A stretch of DNA of 39,285 nucleotides from Candidatus Stygibacter australis (lineage in GTDB: Bacteria; Cloacimonadota; Cloacimonadia; Cloacimonadales; TCS61): assembly GCA_030765845.1 (NCBI GenBank), contig JAVCDJ010000124.1, positions 1 through 39,285 on the forward strand, written 5' to 3'. Positions 1 through 8,049 of the stretch are shown here, one piece after another; the first letter of the stretch is position 1; every line of letters begins with the position of its first letter. The notes under the pieces are model-generated. The model did no database searches, was not told the origin of the DNA, and worked only from the letters and a program-made list of their open reading frames with translations. Position numbers and translations under genes: made by a program.

Positions 1-558
1 AGTATAAAGAAAAATATTTATTTTGTTTTATTTTCAATTTTTTTGCTTGTTGCATCAAACATATATTCAGATGATATCCATTATAACAAAAATGGAATAT
101 CATTCTATTATCCTACAGATTTAAGTGAAATTGAAGTAAACGGATACATAGCTTTTATTAGTAATCAGGAAGGTTGTGACTTCCGTTTCAAAATTACAGC
201 CCCAATTAATGAATTATCAAAAGAGTTTTCATTTGATTTACTAGATGAAAAAAATTTACAAATATTCTTAGAAAATTATGCGGAATCTTTTCTTACTTCT
301 ATGCAAAATGATAGTGTTAATTATAAAAACATTACAATAAACGAATTTGATACACTAATGATTTCAGGTCATAAATTTACTAAATTCGTAATGAGGTATT
401 ATTTTGATTATGTTGGAGAAATTATGGAGAAGTGTGTTTTTACTCATATGGTAGAAGGCTATGTATTTGAAATCACATTGACTTATTTTGCGAGTGAACA
501 GGATTCTAAGAATAAATTAAAGAAAATTTTGCAGTCATTCTCATTTATAGATTACTAA
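1..558 (+). CDS. Small exported protein, 5' end outside window (PsbP/DcrB-like fold possible)
   Basis: The frame is open from base 1. The first in-window start codon (TTG at 43) lies inside a hydrophobic stretch, so the true start is almost certainly just upstream of the window. The visible N-terminus reads SIKKNIYFVLFSIFLLVASN, a signal peptide with two lysines and a hydrophobic core, with likely cleavage near NIYS/DD. The mature part, about 165 residues, begins with a 'NGISFYYPTDL' pattern and ends in a KIL-SFSF motif. That layout resembles small periplasmic proteins of the PsbP/DcrB type, but no catalytic motif is visible and the family is a guess. Codon use is very AT-rich (many ATA, TTA, AAT), unlike the purine operon to the right, which may mean a different origin. 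No function is proposed. Confidence 0.7.
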   Translation, partial: SIKKNIYFVLFSIFLLVASNIYSDDIHYNKNGISFYYPTDLSEIEVNGYIAFISNQEGCDFRFKITAPINELSKEFSFDLLDEKNLQIFLENYAESFLTSMQNDSVNYKNITINEFDTLMISGHKFTKFVMRYYFDYVGEIMEKCVFTHMVEGYVFEITLTYFASEQDSKNKLKKILQSFSFIDY

Positions 559-699
559 TAATGTAAAGTTATGAAAGCCCCTAACAAACATGCCCACAAT
601 AGGCAAGAAGAAAAGCAAGAAGAGCGTATCGCATTCCAACCTTTAGCAGCATGCGAATTCATGCTGAAACTACCATGAAATAATATAAGAAGGTTAAAG

Positions 700-869
700 A
701 TGTTCAAAATCGTGACAGCGTTTTGGGTGATTGTTTTTTTTTTGCAGGTTCATTTGTGCCTTTAGAAGGAATTGTCTATCATGTCGATTCGATTGATGGC
801 TCTGATAATGCCAACGGGCAATCACCGAAGAAGAGAGGGTGTGAAGGGGCGAAAAAATTGAAAATGTAA
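700..869 (+). pseudogene. Remnant of a secreted right-handed beta-helix (surface repeat) protein gene
   Basis: An ATG at 700 follows AAGG and opens a signal-peptide-like frame, MFKIVTAFWVIVFF. The frame stops at TAG 763-765. In the neighbouring frame, after a run of ten T (734-743), it continues as FFAGSFVPLEGIVYHVDSID and then GSDNANGQSP up to about 827. The pattern 'YxVDsxdGSDnaNGqSP' is the usual start of large secreted beta-helix proteins of FCB bacteria. One extra T in the run would join signal peptide and motif in a single frame. After about 830 the reading degenerates into repeat DNA and stops at 869, so the body of the gene is gone. It is a truncated, frameshifted relic. The protein class is inferred from about 20 residues. 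Confidence 0.6.
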
Positions 870-1245
870 TCAGCCATAGGCTGACAAGAATGTAAAATGT
901 AAAATTAAATGTAATGTAATCTAGAGCTGGGGAATAAACGAAGGGGCGAAGGGGTGAAAATGCGATGGTGTGAATAATTGAAAATTCAAAATTTAAAATT
1001 AAGTGTGTAATGTAATCCAGAGCTGGGGGAAAACGACGGTGGGAAGATGCGAAAGTGCGAAGGTTAGAGGGTTAGAAAATTAGAGAGTATAAAGAAAACT
1101 TGGCTAGTCTTAAAAAATTTGTTCGTTTTGTTAGTTTTGTTCGTTGCTTAATAATCTTATATTACATTTCTCTGTGAACTCTGTGGTTTAAATTGATTGA
1201 GGGGGTGAATAATTGAAAATTCAAAATTTAAAATTAAGTTTGGGT
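848..1245. repeat. AT-rich direct repeats (three partial copies)
   Basis: The block 'gtgaataattgaaaattc' followed by 'aaaatttaaaattaag' occurs near 971-1007 and again near 1204-1239 with essentially no change. A shorter, diverged copy (aattgaaaatgtaa... with 'atgtaaaattaaatgtaatg') lies at about 856-920. The phrase 'gtaatgtaatc(c/t)agagctgggg' also occurs twice, near 912-933 and 1006-1027. The copies are separated by G-rich 'gcgaagggg' DNA. They do not encode protein and look like a degenerate interspersed repeat. Confidence 0.6.
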
Positions 1246-1263
1246 ACGCATAATAAAAATCAA

Positions 1264-1293
1264 ACTCGCCAGATTATATATAACCTGGCGAGT
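1264..1293. terminator. Bidirectional rho-independent terminator
   Basis: A perfect 9-bp GC-rich stem, ACTCGCCAG (1264-1272) and CTGGCGAGT (1285-1293), closes a 12-nt AT loop. It is followed on the plus strand by GTTTTTGG and preceded by AATAAAAATCAA, which is a T-rich tail on the minus strand. It lies between convergent transcription units and could end both, including the long purine operon about 330 nt away. Confidence 0.75.
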
Positions 1294-1403
1294 GTTTTTG
1301 GTTATGACAGCTTTTTACTGCTATCGCTTTTTCAGGTGACATAATTTCATTTATTTTCCCCATTTACGTTCGTATCTCCCCGCATTTCAATCAGCTTTAA
1401 GCC

Positions 1404-1457
1404 GGAACAACAAAGCACATAGTGACGTTTTTTTGTTAGATAGTGCTAAGTTGTTCC
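1404..1457. repeat. Inverted-repeat element, copy 1 (GGAACAACAAAGCAC family)
   Basis: The left arm GGAACAACAAAGCAC (1404-1418) pairs with GTGCTAAGTTGTTCC (1443-1457), with two mismatches (AA opposite AA). The loop contains ATAGTGACGTTT. A homologous copy with a perfect stem lies at 21177-21228, at the other end of the purine operon. Similarity covers both arms, the start of the loop and a few flanking bases (gttcctc...ggg), so it is a repeat family and not a chance hairpin. Confidence 0.7.
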
Positions 1458-1546
1458 TCCTTAAGGGCGGTAAATTATTGCTGATTATGTGATTAAGGGT
1501 GATTATGGTGGTGAAATTGGTGGAAAATAGGGGGTTTTGGGGATTT

Positions 1547-1580
1547 TTGAAAAATATGGGTGTTATTTGATATTTTTCAA
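1547..1580. other. AT-rich hairpin just downstream of the operon end
   Basis: TTGAAAAATAT (1547-1557) and ATATTTTTCAA (1570-1580) form a perfect 11-bp stem with a 12-nt loop, about 43 nt past the stop codon of the last operon gene. There is no clear T tract after it on the minus strand, so it may stabilise the 3' end more than terminate transcription. Confidence 0.4.
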
Positions 1581-1623
1581 GTTTTGGGATGTTATACAGT
1601 TGTTATTATTAGATGAGAGGGAT

Positions 1624-2448
1624 TTATAATTTCTGAGCTTCGGTGAGGGATTTGATATTTGTAACTTTGTTATAGATGGCGAGTAATTCTGCTGTGATGC
1701 TGATGGCAATTTCCTGGGTAGTGGTTTTGGCAATATTCAGGCCGATGGGGGTGTGGATATTCTGGAGTTGCTGGTTGGAAATTCCGATATTTTTGAGTTG
1801 CTGCAGATTTTCGGCAGCTTTTTGATGGGAAGCTATCATGCCCAGATAGGTAAGATTTAAATTCCGCTGACAGATATTTAAGAGGATATCATAATCATTT
1901 GAATGAGCATGGGTGAAGATGATCACAGCATCCTGGGGAGCTGGGAGAAATTCTTTGGCAAACTGGAGGTAGTCCTGGCAGATAACATTATCTGCCTGAG
2001 GAAGTCTTTCTGAGCTGGCATATTCTTCTCTATTATCTATCACTACCAGGTGAAACTGGAGTGATTTCAGGATGGGCAAAATGCTTTTGCAGAGATGTCC
2101 GGCACCAAAAAGATAGATAGTTTTGGCAGGAGCAAAATATTCCAGAAATATTTTGGCATTACCTCCGCATTGCATTCCTATACCCATTTCTGCTTCTGTG
2201 AGTTCAAATTCCATCAGTTTATTTTCTTTAGTAGTAAATATCTCAAGGCAGGCAGCGCGTATTTTATGCTCAATAAGCCCACCGCCCACAGTACCTTCTG
2301 AAGAACCGTCGGGATATACTATCATTTTGAACCCGCTGCGGCAGGGGGTTCCACCTATCGATTCCAGTACAGTAGCCATCACGAACGGAGTATTTTTCTG
2401 GAGATTATCTGCTGCCTGGATAATTATCTGATTAAAAGAAGTTTCCAT
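1624..2448 (-). CDS. xdhC: XdhC/CoxI-family molybdenum hydroxylase maturation factor
   Basis: A 274-residue XdhC-type accessory protein. Members of this family bind molybdenum cofactor, help its sulfuration and pass it to xanthine-dehydrogenase-like enzymes. The N-terminal XdhC/CoxI domain shows VLESIGGTPCRSG, 'GTVGGGLIEH' and 'GIGMQCGGNAKIFLEYF'. A central Rossmann segment follows (YLFGAGHLCKSI, near residue 115). The C-terminal 'IGLNIAKTTTQEIAISITAE' is the family's typical end motif. Its ATG directly abuts the TAA of the upstream mocA-like gene, so the two are translationally coupled. It is the last gene of the purine operon, behind two molybdenum hydroxylases that could be its clients. 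Length is normal and it looks intact. The E. coli gene also called xdhC is a different protein (the 2Fe-2S subunit). Confidence 0.88.
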   Translation of the reverse strand: METSFNQIIIQAADNLQKNTPFVMATVLESIGGTPCRSGFKMIVYPDGSSEGTVGGGLIEHKIRAACLEIFTTKENKLMEFELTEAEMGIGMQCGGNAKIFLEYFAPAKTIYLFGAGHLCKSILPILKSLQFHLVVIDNREEYASSERLPQADNVICQDYLQFAKEFLPAPQDAVIIFTHAHSNDYDILLNICQRNLNLTYLGMIASHQKAAENLQQLKNIGISNQQLQNIHTPIGLNIAKTTTQEIAISITAELLAIYNKVTNIKSLTEAQKL

Positions 2449-3042
2449 TTAAGTTCCTGTTTCAGTTAATTTATCTTTCAATTCCTGAGGAGTATTGATA
2501 TTATCAAGGATATTGGGATCATCGACTGGAATGCGTTTGATGATACTTTCCGGCAGGGATTTAATAATTATACTGAGATTATCACTTACAGAAGCATTTA
2601 GAATGCGTCCACCTACCTGAGGAGAAATAATCAGAGGATGTCCAGTTCGATTTTGAGATGTAAGCACTGGTAAAAACAACTGGTGGTGATCATCAATAGC
2701 CGAGACCAGGATCTGATAGGTATCCAAAGCGATAAATGGCTGATCTATCAGGTGAATGAGATAATTAGTTGAAAGGGCATCAGCCTTGAGAGCTAATTTG
2801 AGAGATGAGAACATACCCAGTTCAGGTTGAGAGTTATTGACGAATTCCACATTTTGAGTAAAAAGATGTTCTTGCAGATTCTGATGATTTTCTCCAGTGA
2901 CAATAATGATCTTTGAGGAAAATTCCTGTAGTTTGCCTATTATTATATCCACAACCGCGATACCTTCTATCTGCAAAAGAGCTTTATCTGTGCCCATGCG
3001 GGTAGAATTTCCGGCAGCTAAGATAATGGAAGTGAGATTCAT
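2449..3042 (-). CDS. mocA: MocA/MobA-like molybdenum cofactor nucleotidyltransferase
   Basis: A 197-residue nucleotidyltransferase of the MobA-like group. The N-terminal LAAGNSTRMGTDKALLQIEG is the nucleotide-binding loop (LAAGxSxRMGxxK). 'IHLIDQPFIALDTYQ' corresponds to the metal-binding D-x-P region, and 'NRTGHPLIISPQ' matches the 'G.P..' motif of the CTP-using MocA subgroup. MocA makes molybdopterin cytosine dinucleotide, the cofactor form used by bacterial xanthine-dehydrogenase-family enzymes. E. coli carries the related ygfJ in the equivalent purine cluster. The start codon shares one base with the stop of the 2Fe-2S gene, and the stop touches the XdhC start. MobA (GTP, bis-MGD) cannot be fully excluded, but the neighbourhood favours MocA. 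Confidence 0.82.
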   Translation of the reverse strand: MNLTSIILAAGNSTRMGTDKALLQIEGIAVVDIIIGKLQEFSSKIIIVTGENHQNLQEHLFTQNVEFVNNSQPELGMFSSLKLALKADALSTNYLIHLIDQPFIALDTYQILVSAIDDHHQLFLPVLTSQNRTGHPLIISPQVGGRILNASVSDNLSIIIKSLPESIIKRIPVDDPNILDNINTPQELKDKLTETGT

Positions 3043-3515
3043 TAACTATCCTGGTGAAGAATATCAGCAGCCATTTGCACAGCTTCAATGATCTGAACGT
3101 AACCTGTGCAGCGGCAGAGATTACCTTCCAGGGCGGTTTTGATCTGCTCTTCTGAAGGTTGTAAATTTTCCAGAAGCAAAGCTTTGGCGCTCATGATCAT
3201 GCCCGGAGTGCAAAATCCGCACTGGACGGCACCGGTTTTCAAAAAACTATCCTGCAAAGTTTTAAGGATTTTATCCTGTTCAGCGTTTTCGATAGTTTCT
3301 ATATCAGTATCCATCACCTGACAGGAGAGTATCATACAAGAGCAGACAGCCTTACCATTCATCAAAACGGTGCAGGCACCACATTCACCCACAGAGCAGC
3401 CTTCTTTTGTGCCGGTAAGATTCAATTCGTCACGCAGAATATCTAAAAGCCTCATATTATCAGGAACATTTAATTCCTGCGGGAGATTATTAAGAGTAAA
3501 TTTAAGCTTGATCAT
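3042..3515 (-). CDS. 2Fe-2S subunit of the second molybdenum hydroxylase
   Basis: A two-cluster ferredoxin-type small subunit of the xanthine dehydrogenase/CO dehydrogenase family, about 157 residues. The plant-type cluster is CSVGECGACTVL with a fourth Cys in 'VCSC'. The second, helical-domain cluster is 'QCGFCTPGM' plus 'NLCRCTGY'. I chose the ATG at 3515 (protein MIKLKF...) over an upstream in-frame GTG at 3527, because GTGAG then lies at a ribosome-binding distance and the overlap with the upstream gene becomes 14 nt, the same as in the first hydroxylase set. It should carry electrons between the Mo centre and the FAD domain of the fused protein encoded just upstream (3502-6735), which has no Fe-S domain of its own. 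Confidence 0.9.
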   Translation of the reverse strand: MIKLKFTLNNLPQELNVPDNMRLLDILRDELNLTGTKEGCSVGECGACTVLMNGKAVCSCMILSCQVMDTDIETIENAEQDKILKTLQDSFLKTGAVQCGFCTPGMIMSAKALLLENLQPSEEQIKTALEGNLCRCTGYVQIIEAVQMAADILHQDS

Positions 3516-6500
3516 TTTTATACTCACTATATTGTTTTTTAAAATCAGCCATGGCAGCTATCACGAGATTGACAAACACGGGAATTTTGTAAGAGGCAGA
3601 CCATCTTTTGCCGATTTTGGGGTTAAGAATACTATTAAGCCTGTATTTCAAATCACGATAAAGTTTTTCATCAATCCAGCGCCCGATAATAAATTCTTCA
3701 AGTTCCGGGAGACGCCCGGGTTTTTCGAGAAGCGATCCGGCAACAATCCGGCAATTACAGATCTTTTTGTCCTGATCAAATTCTAAACTGGCGCAGATAC
3801 TGATCCGGGTGATATTAAGCGCTTTGCGTCTGCCAAGCTGGAAGTAATGCGAGAATGATTTTGGGGGCTGAGGCAGGGGGATATTAACTGCTGTGAGAAT
3901 CTCATCCGACTCAATTGCCGTATGATAACTTTTGATGATGAAATCTTTCATGGGAATAGTACGAGTGCCTTTGGCAGAACTAAGGCTCAACTCAGCATCA
4001 TAAAAGATGAGGGGTGGAATACTATCTGCACAGGGAGCAGCATTTACTATATTCCCGCCAATTGTGGCAATATTCCTGATCTGCGTAGAACCTATCTGCG
4101 AGCAGGCAGATGCCAGCACCGGAAAATGCGTATTCACCAGCGGATTAGCGATGATCTCAGCAAAAGTTGTGGTACTGCCAATCTGGAGGGTGTCATTTTC
4201 CAGCGAGACGTATTGCAGTTCTGAGAGTGGTTTGATATTGACCACCTGATGGGTTTCTGCTGAATTGCGCATCTTGATCATCAGGTCAGTACCTCCAGCC
4301 AGAATATTATGCTTACCATCTGCGAGCAGCTTTAATGCCTGCTTTAGTGTAGTTGGCGTTACAGTTTTAGCAGAGATCACAGAGAGGCTGGAGCTGGACT
4401 CAGTTTTGCAGGCTATCATACTCTGACGTTCAGGTTTTTTGAGATTATGATTCAGAAATACCTGTTCAAGTGATAATGGCAGAGCAGCAGAGCTTACGCC
4501 CATGGCATTATAAAGAGCGTTATTGATGGCAGCAGAGATCAATTCAAAGGTGGGTTCACCAAGGCTTTTCGCTCCAAAGGGACCTGCTTTATCTGGATTC
4601 TCTATCAATATGGGAGTAATCTTAGGAATATCCTGGATTGTGGGAATAAGATAAGTATCAAAATTATCAGACAGCACTTCTCCGGCGGAAATATTAAAAT
4701 CTTCTGTGCAGGCATATCCCATACCCTGCACAACACCACCATAGATTTGGCCCTGAGCTCCCAGAAGATTAATGGTTTGACCCACATCATGAGCGGCATA
4801 AACCTGATCAACGCTTATTTTGCCAGTAAAGGAATCAACAGTAACTTCAGCAATTTGACAACCATATACATAGGTGAAATAGGCATCTCCTTTACCGGTT
4901 TCTTCTTCCCAGGATACGTCAGGAGCTTTGAACCAGCCGTAAGCCGAAAGATTAATCCCAGCCTGTAGAGCTTTTTCTACTGCTTCCTTGAAACTGAGAG
5001 CAGATTTGGGTTTTTTGCCTGACTTTGTATAGATCATACCCTCTTTCCAGATAGTATCTTTGAGCGCTTTTACTTTGAGCTCAGCTTTGATGATCTCAAA
5101 GATGTCTTCTTTCAGCTTCTGAGCAGCATCATTTATGGCATTTCCACCGGCAATTGTACCGCGTGATGCCACCGTGGGACCACCATCAGCAATAGTAGAA
5201 GTTTGTGGTGCTAGGAAAATGGCATCAGCAAGTGGAACTCCTAATATTTCACAGGCGATCTGGCACATAGTAGTCTGCAGACCCTGTCCATTTTCAGATA
5301 CAGCGGTGATAATGATCAAACTGCCGTCAGCCTGGATAGATACAATTGCAGAGGATACATCAGTACCTTCTGCACCCAGAGAACAACCACGATAGCTGCA
5401 TGCCAGCCCGATACCTTTTCTGTAGCGGGGAGGTAATTTTATAAATTCTCTGTTTGCCTGCCATTTATTAACGAAATCTGCTTTTTCTACTGCAGTATTC
5501 AAAACCTGCCGCAGCGAAACTTTATGCTCAGATAACATCTGCCCGGAGGCAGTAATACTATCCTGCTTGAAGCCATTGATGAGTCGTACCTCAAGTGGGG
5601 TGAGTTCACAATGGACAGCAATTTCATCCATCAGCGATTCCTGAGCAAAAATTATCTGGGGAGAACCAAATCCCCTGAATGCTGCTGTATAACAATTATT
5701 AGTATAAACCGACCTGATATCGGTTTCTACATGCGGGATTTCATAAGGTCCAGTAGCTTGAACTACTGAACGCCAGGTGACAAAAAATGTCTGAGACGAA
5801 TAAGCTCCACTATCAGCCAGAATGTCAATTTTCATGGCTATTATTCTACCTTCTCTTGTGAAGCCGACTTTGTAATTCATGATATATGGATGTCTTTTGT
5901 AACTTTCACGCAGAGAATTTTCACGGGAATTTGTCATCTGAACAGGCTCCCCGGTCATCTGGCATAAAAGTGCAGCACGGCAGACCATATTATTGATAAT
6001 ATCATCTTTACCACCAAAAGATCCACCCAATACTGATGGTATCACATTTATCCTGTTCAAGGGCAGGTTCATATACATTGCTGCCACTTTACGGGTAGTA
6101 TAAGGATTTTGGATTGAGCCATAGATATTGAAACCGCCAGTTGAGTGATCAGGTTCCACCGTTACCGTTTCAGGTTCTATATAAGCATGTTCCTGGAAAC
6201 CAGTGGTATATGTTCTGGTAAGTATTGCATCAGCTACTTGAAATCCAATTTTGATGTTACCCTTGCGCAGTGGATAATGATTAACAATATTCGATTTATA
6301 TTCAGGATGAATAAGTCGTGCTTTGGGAGATACTGCCTTGCGCGGGTCAGTGAGGGGTTTGTATGGCTCATATTCCACTTTAATGGCATCTGCTGCTTTG
6401 AAGGCAGCTTCCCGGCTTTCTGCAGCAACCACTGCTATCACATCTCCAGTGAAGAATACCTCATCATTCACAATTGGCAGATAATCCTGCCGGATTGGTC

Positions 6501-6735
6501 CTACCTTTTGCGCTCCGGGTATATCTTTGTAGAGAGCAATTGTCTTCACACCCGGTATCTTTTCCGCGGCAGAGGTATCTATGGAAATTATTTTGCCAGT
6601 GACAATATCTGTGTATTTGCAGGCAGCATAGAGCATGTCATTTAATTTGATATCATTACCATAAATGGCTTTACCGGTAACCTTTTGATCACCGTCAATA
6701 CGGGTAACTTCTTTTCCTATCAGGTTCATTTTCAC
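3502..6735 (-). CDS. xdhD: Fused molybdopterin + FAD subunit of an XdhD-like molybdenum hydroxylase
   Basis: A 1,077-residue protein. Residues 1 to about 760 are the xanthine-dehydrogenase molybdopterin domain: 'GGSFGGKDD' near 237, 'AFRGFGSPQ' near 352, 'SENGQGLQTT' near 485 and 'GAKSLGEPTFE' near 723, which holds the expected catalytic Glu. Residues about 785-1077 are a complete FAD domain of the CO dehydrogenase medium-chain type: 'TPTTLKQALKLL', 'AGGTDL' near 813, and 'IRNIATIGGNIVNAAPCAD'. Normally these are separate polypeptides (E. coli xdhD and ygfM) or occur in the order FeS-FAD-Mo (eukaryotic XDH). Here the order is Mo-FAD and the 2Fe-2S domain is a separate downstream gene. The protein starts 8 nt after the first hydroxylase's FAD gene ends. 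Its substrate is probably a purine; XdhD is a named member of the E. coli purine cluster, but orthology is inferred from context. No stop interrupts the linker. Confidence 0.88.
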   Translation of the reverse strand: MKMNLIGKEVTRIDGDQKVTGKAIYGNDIKLNDMLYAACKYTDIVTGKIISIDTSAAEKIPGVKTIALYKDIPGAQKVGPIRQDYLPIVNDEVFFTGDVIAVVAAESREAAFKAADAIKVEYEPYKPLTDPRKAVSPKARLIHPEYKSNIVNHYPLRKGNIKIGFQVADAILTRTYTTGFQEHAYIEPETVTVEPDHSTGGFNIYGSIQNPYTTRKVAAMYMNLPLNRINVIPSVLGGSFGGKDDIINNMVCRAALLCQMTGEPVQMTNSRENSLRESYKRHPYIMNYKVGFTREGRIIAMKIDILADSGAYSSQTFFVTWRSVVQATGPYEIPHVETDIRSVYTNNCYTAAFRGFGSPQIIFAQESLMDEIAVHCELTPLEVRLINGFKQDSITASGQMLSEHKVSLRQVLNTAVEKADFVNKWQANREFIKLPPRYRKGIGLACSYRGCSLGAEGTDVSSAIVSIQADGSLIIITAVSENGQGLQTTMCQIACEILGVPLADAIFLAPQTSTIADGGPTVASRGTIAGGNAINDAAQKLKEDIFEIIKAELKVKALKDTIWKEGMIYTKSGKKPKSALSFKEAVEKALQAGINLSAYGWFKAPDVSWEEETGKGDAYFTYVYGCQIAEVTVDSFTGKISVDQVYAAHDVGQTINLLGAQGQIYGGVVQGMGYACTEDFNISAGEVLSDNFDTYLIPTIQDIPKITPILIENPDKAGPFGAKSLGEPTFELISAAINNALYNAMGVSSAALPLSLEQVFLNHNLKKPERQSMIACKTESSSSLSVISAKTVTPTTLKQALKLLADGKHNILAGGTDLMIKMRNSAETHQVVNIKPLSELQYVSLENDTLQIGSTTTFAEIIANPLVNTHFPVLASACSQIGSTQIRNIATIGGNIVNAAPCADSIPPLIFYDAELSLSSAKGTRTIPMKDFIIKSYHTAIESDEILTAVNIPLPQPPKSFSHYFQLGRRKALNITRISICASLEFDQDKKICNCRIVAGSLLEKPGRLPELEEFIIGRWIDEKLYRDLKYRLNSILNPKIGKRWSASYKIPVFVNLVIAAMADFKKQYSEYKNDQA

Positions 6736-6743
6736 ATCCAGTT

Positions 6744-7574
6744 TTAATCAGTATTAGCAGATTCAATAAATTTCTGCAGGTAATTAAAGCACACCTGCAG
6801 GCGATATTCTTTGTCCGAGCGGAAATCACTTATGGGCGTAACATCCTTTTTTAAGGCATTCATCAGATCAGTATCATTTAGATCTTGAGAATGTAAGGTG
6901 ATATATTCTTCAACGTTGTATAAACGTCGAGGATATTCATTCAAACTACCGGCAGCAATTTTGAAATTATCTTCATATTTCACAAAGGCAAGAGCGACTT
7001 TGGCGATTGTAAGAGCAGTGCGGGAGCCAATCTTGATGTATTGCGGCTGATATTTGCAGGCGAAATTCAAGGGAATTTCAATGGCAATTATCAGTTCATC
7101 ATCTCGGAGCACGGTTTTTTTATATCCGGTATAAAATTCAGATAAGGGTACTGTCCGGGTGGTAGTTATTGATTTCAATACCAATTTGGCTTCCAATACC
7201 AGCAGTAGTGGTACAGTGTCTGCAGTTGGTGATGAATTAGCAATATTTCCGGCAAGAGTGGCAAAATTCGCTATAGGTGGTGAAGCAAAATCAATCAGCG
7301 AATCAGATAGGTATGGGCAATACTCTTTAATAATTGCTGAGCTGGAAATTTCGCTGATCGTAGTTGTGGCACCTATGATCAATTTTGTGCTGCACATATC
7401 CACACCATGCAGTTCCGGTAAATGGTTGATAAATATTATCGCTTCATCTGATATCTTACCCAGTTTAATGAGAATATTCAGATCAGAGCCTCCAGCCAGC
7501 AGCAGTTTCTTATCCGGAAGCTCAGATAATAGATTTAAGACCTCCGACAAGTTTTCTGGTTTATATACTTTCAT
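6744..7574 (-). CDS. xdhB: FAD subunit of xanthine dehydrogenase-like enzyme
   Basis: A 276-residue medium (FAD) subunit. The FAD-contacting motifs are 'LLLAGGSDLNILIK' near residue 27 and 'PPIANFATLAGNIANSSPTAD' near 105, the family's (I)xNxATxGGNIxxxSPxxD. The C-terminal CO-dehydrogenase flavoprotein segment, 'IKIGSRTALTIAKVALA', is also visible. It overlaps the 2Fe-2S gene upstream by 14 nt and ends 8 nt before the fused Mo-FAD gene. With 8046-10199 (Mo) and 7561-8049 (2Fe-2S) it completes a standard three-subunit enzyme that would pass electrons from purine hydroxylation to NAD or ferredoxin. Length matches E. coli XdhB-type subunits. It is less similar to the FAD domain of the neighbouring fused protein than a recent duplicate would be. 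Confidence 0.9.
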   Translation of the reverse strand: MKVYKPENLSEVLNLLSELPDKKLLLAGGSDLNILIKLGKISDEAIIFINHLPELHGVDMCSTKLIIGATTTISEISSSAIIKEYCPYLSDSLIDFASPPIANFATLAGNIANSSPTADTVPLLLVLEAKLVLKSITTTRTVPLSEFYTGYKKTVLRDDELIIAIEIPLNFACKYQPQYIKIGSRTALTIAKVALAFVKYEDNFKIAAGSLNEYPRRLYNVEEYITLHSQDLNDTDLMNALKKDVTPISDFRSDKEYRLQVCFNYLQKFIESANTD

Positions 7575-8049
7575 GGTTCAGCTCCTGATCAGCTAATTTC
7601 CGGCAGACTAGCTGCACCGCATCAATGATCTTACGATAACCTGTGCAACGGCAGATATTACCTGATAATGCCCATTTGATCTTATCTTCATCAAGATCAG
7701 GATTATTGGCCAGATAATGATAGGAGGTTACCAGAAAACCCGGGAAACAAAAACCGCACTGTACTGCATTTGTTTCCTGATAGCAATCTGCTATCAGTTT
7801 ACCGAGTGGTGTTTCGGAAATTCCTTCAGCAGTGATCACGCTGCCACCATCTACCTGAATGATATTTATCAGGCAACTGGTTACAGGAATATCATTTAAA
7901 AGCACTGTGCAGGCTCCGCACTCTCCTTCACCGCAGGATTCTTTTACAGAAGTCAGTTTATAGTCTTCCCTGAGCACATCTAAAAGACGTCGCATGGGAT
8001 CAGTATCAATACTGGTTTCTTTGCCATTAAGATAGAAGTTTATTTTCAT
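7561..8049 (-). CDS. 2Fe-2S subunit of xanthine dehydrogenase-like enzyme
   Basis: A 162-residue small subunit with both [2Fe-2S] sites: C39, C44, C47 and C59 (SCGEGECGACTVL ... TSC) and C98, C101, C133 and C135 (QCGFCFPGF ... NICRCTGY). The second site has FCFPGF where most relatives have FCTPGM, a mild change next to a ligand. It overlaps the Mo subunit gene by 4 nt (ATGA) and the FAD gene by 14 nt, so the three are translated together. It relays electrons from the Mo centre to the FAD. Confidence 0.92.
   Translation of the reverse strand: MKINFYLNGKETSIDTDPMRRLLDVLREDYKLTSVKESCGEGECGACTVLLNDIPVTSCLINIIQVDGGSVITAEGISETPLGKLIADCYQETNAVQCGFCFPGFLVTSYHYLANNPDLDEDKIKWALSGNICRCTGYRKIIDAVQLVCRKLADQELNHESI

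Larger units (their letters stand above)
559..1623. other. Intergenic region without an intact gene
   Basis: This stretch of about 1.06 kb separates a plus-strand gene from the convergent end of the purine operon. It contains a small hairpin (647-666, stem CAGCATG/CATGCTG), a broken beta-helix gene (700-869), a small hairpin TCAGCC-ATA-GGCTGA (870-884), AT-rich direct repeats mixed with G-rich 'gaaggggcgaagggg' DNA (848-1245), a strong bidirectional terminator (1264-1293), a 54-nt inverted-repeat element (1404-1457) and an AT-rich hairpin (1547-1580). No open frame with a credible ribosome-binding site was found. It reads as decaying or repeat-accumulating DNA. Confidence 0.7.

Noticed and set aside
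734-743. T10 run as a working phase-variation switch.
   Set aside because: Restoring the frame still gives a protein of only about 55 residues, because the rest of the gene is missing.
848-1245. CRISPR array.
   Set aside because: Repeat copies are few, unequal in length and AT-rich, spacing is irregular and no cas gene is present.
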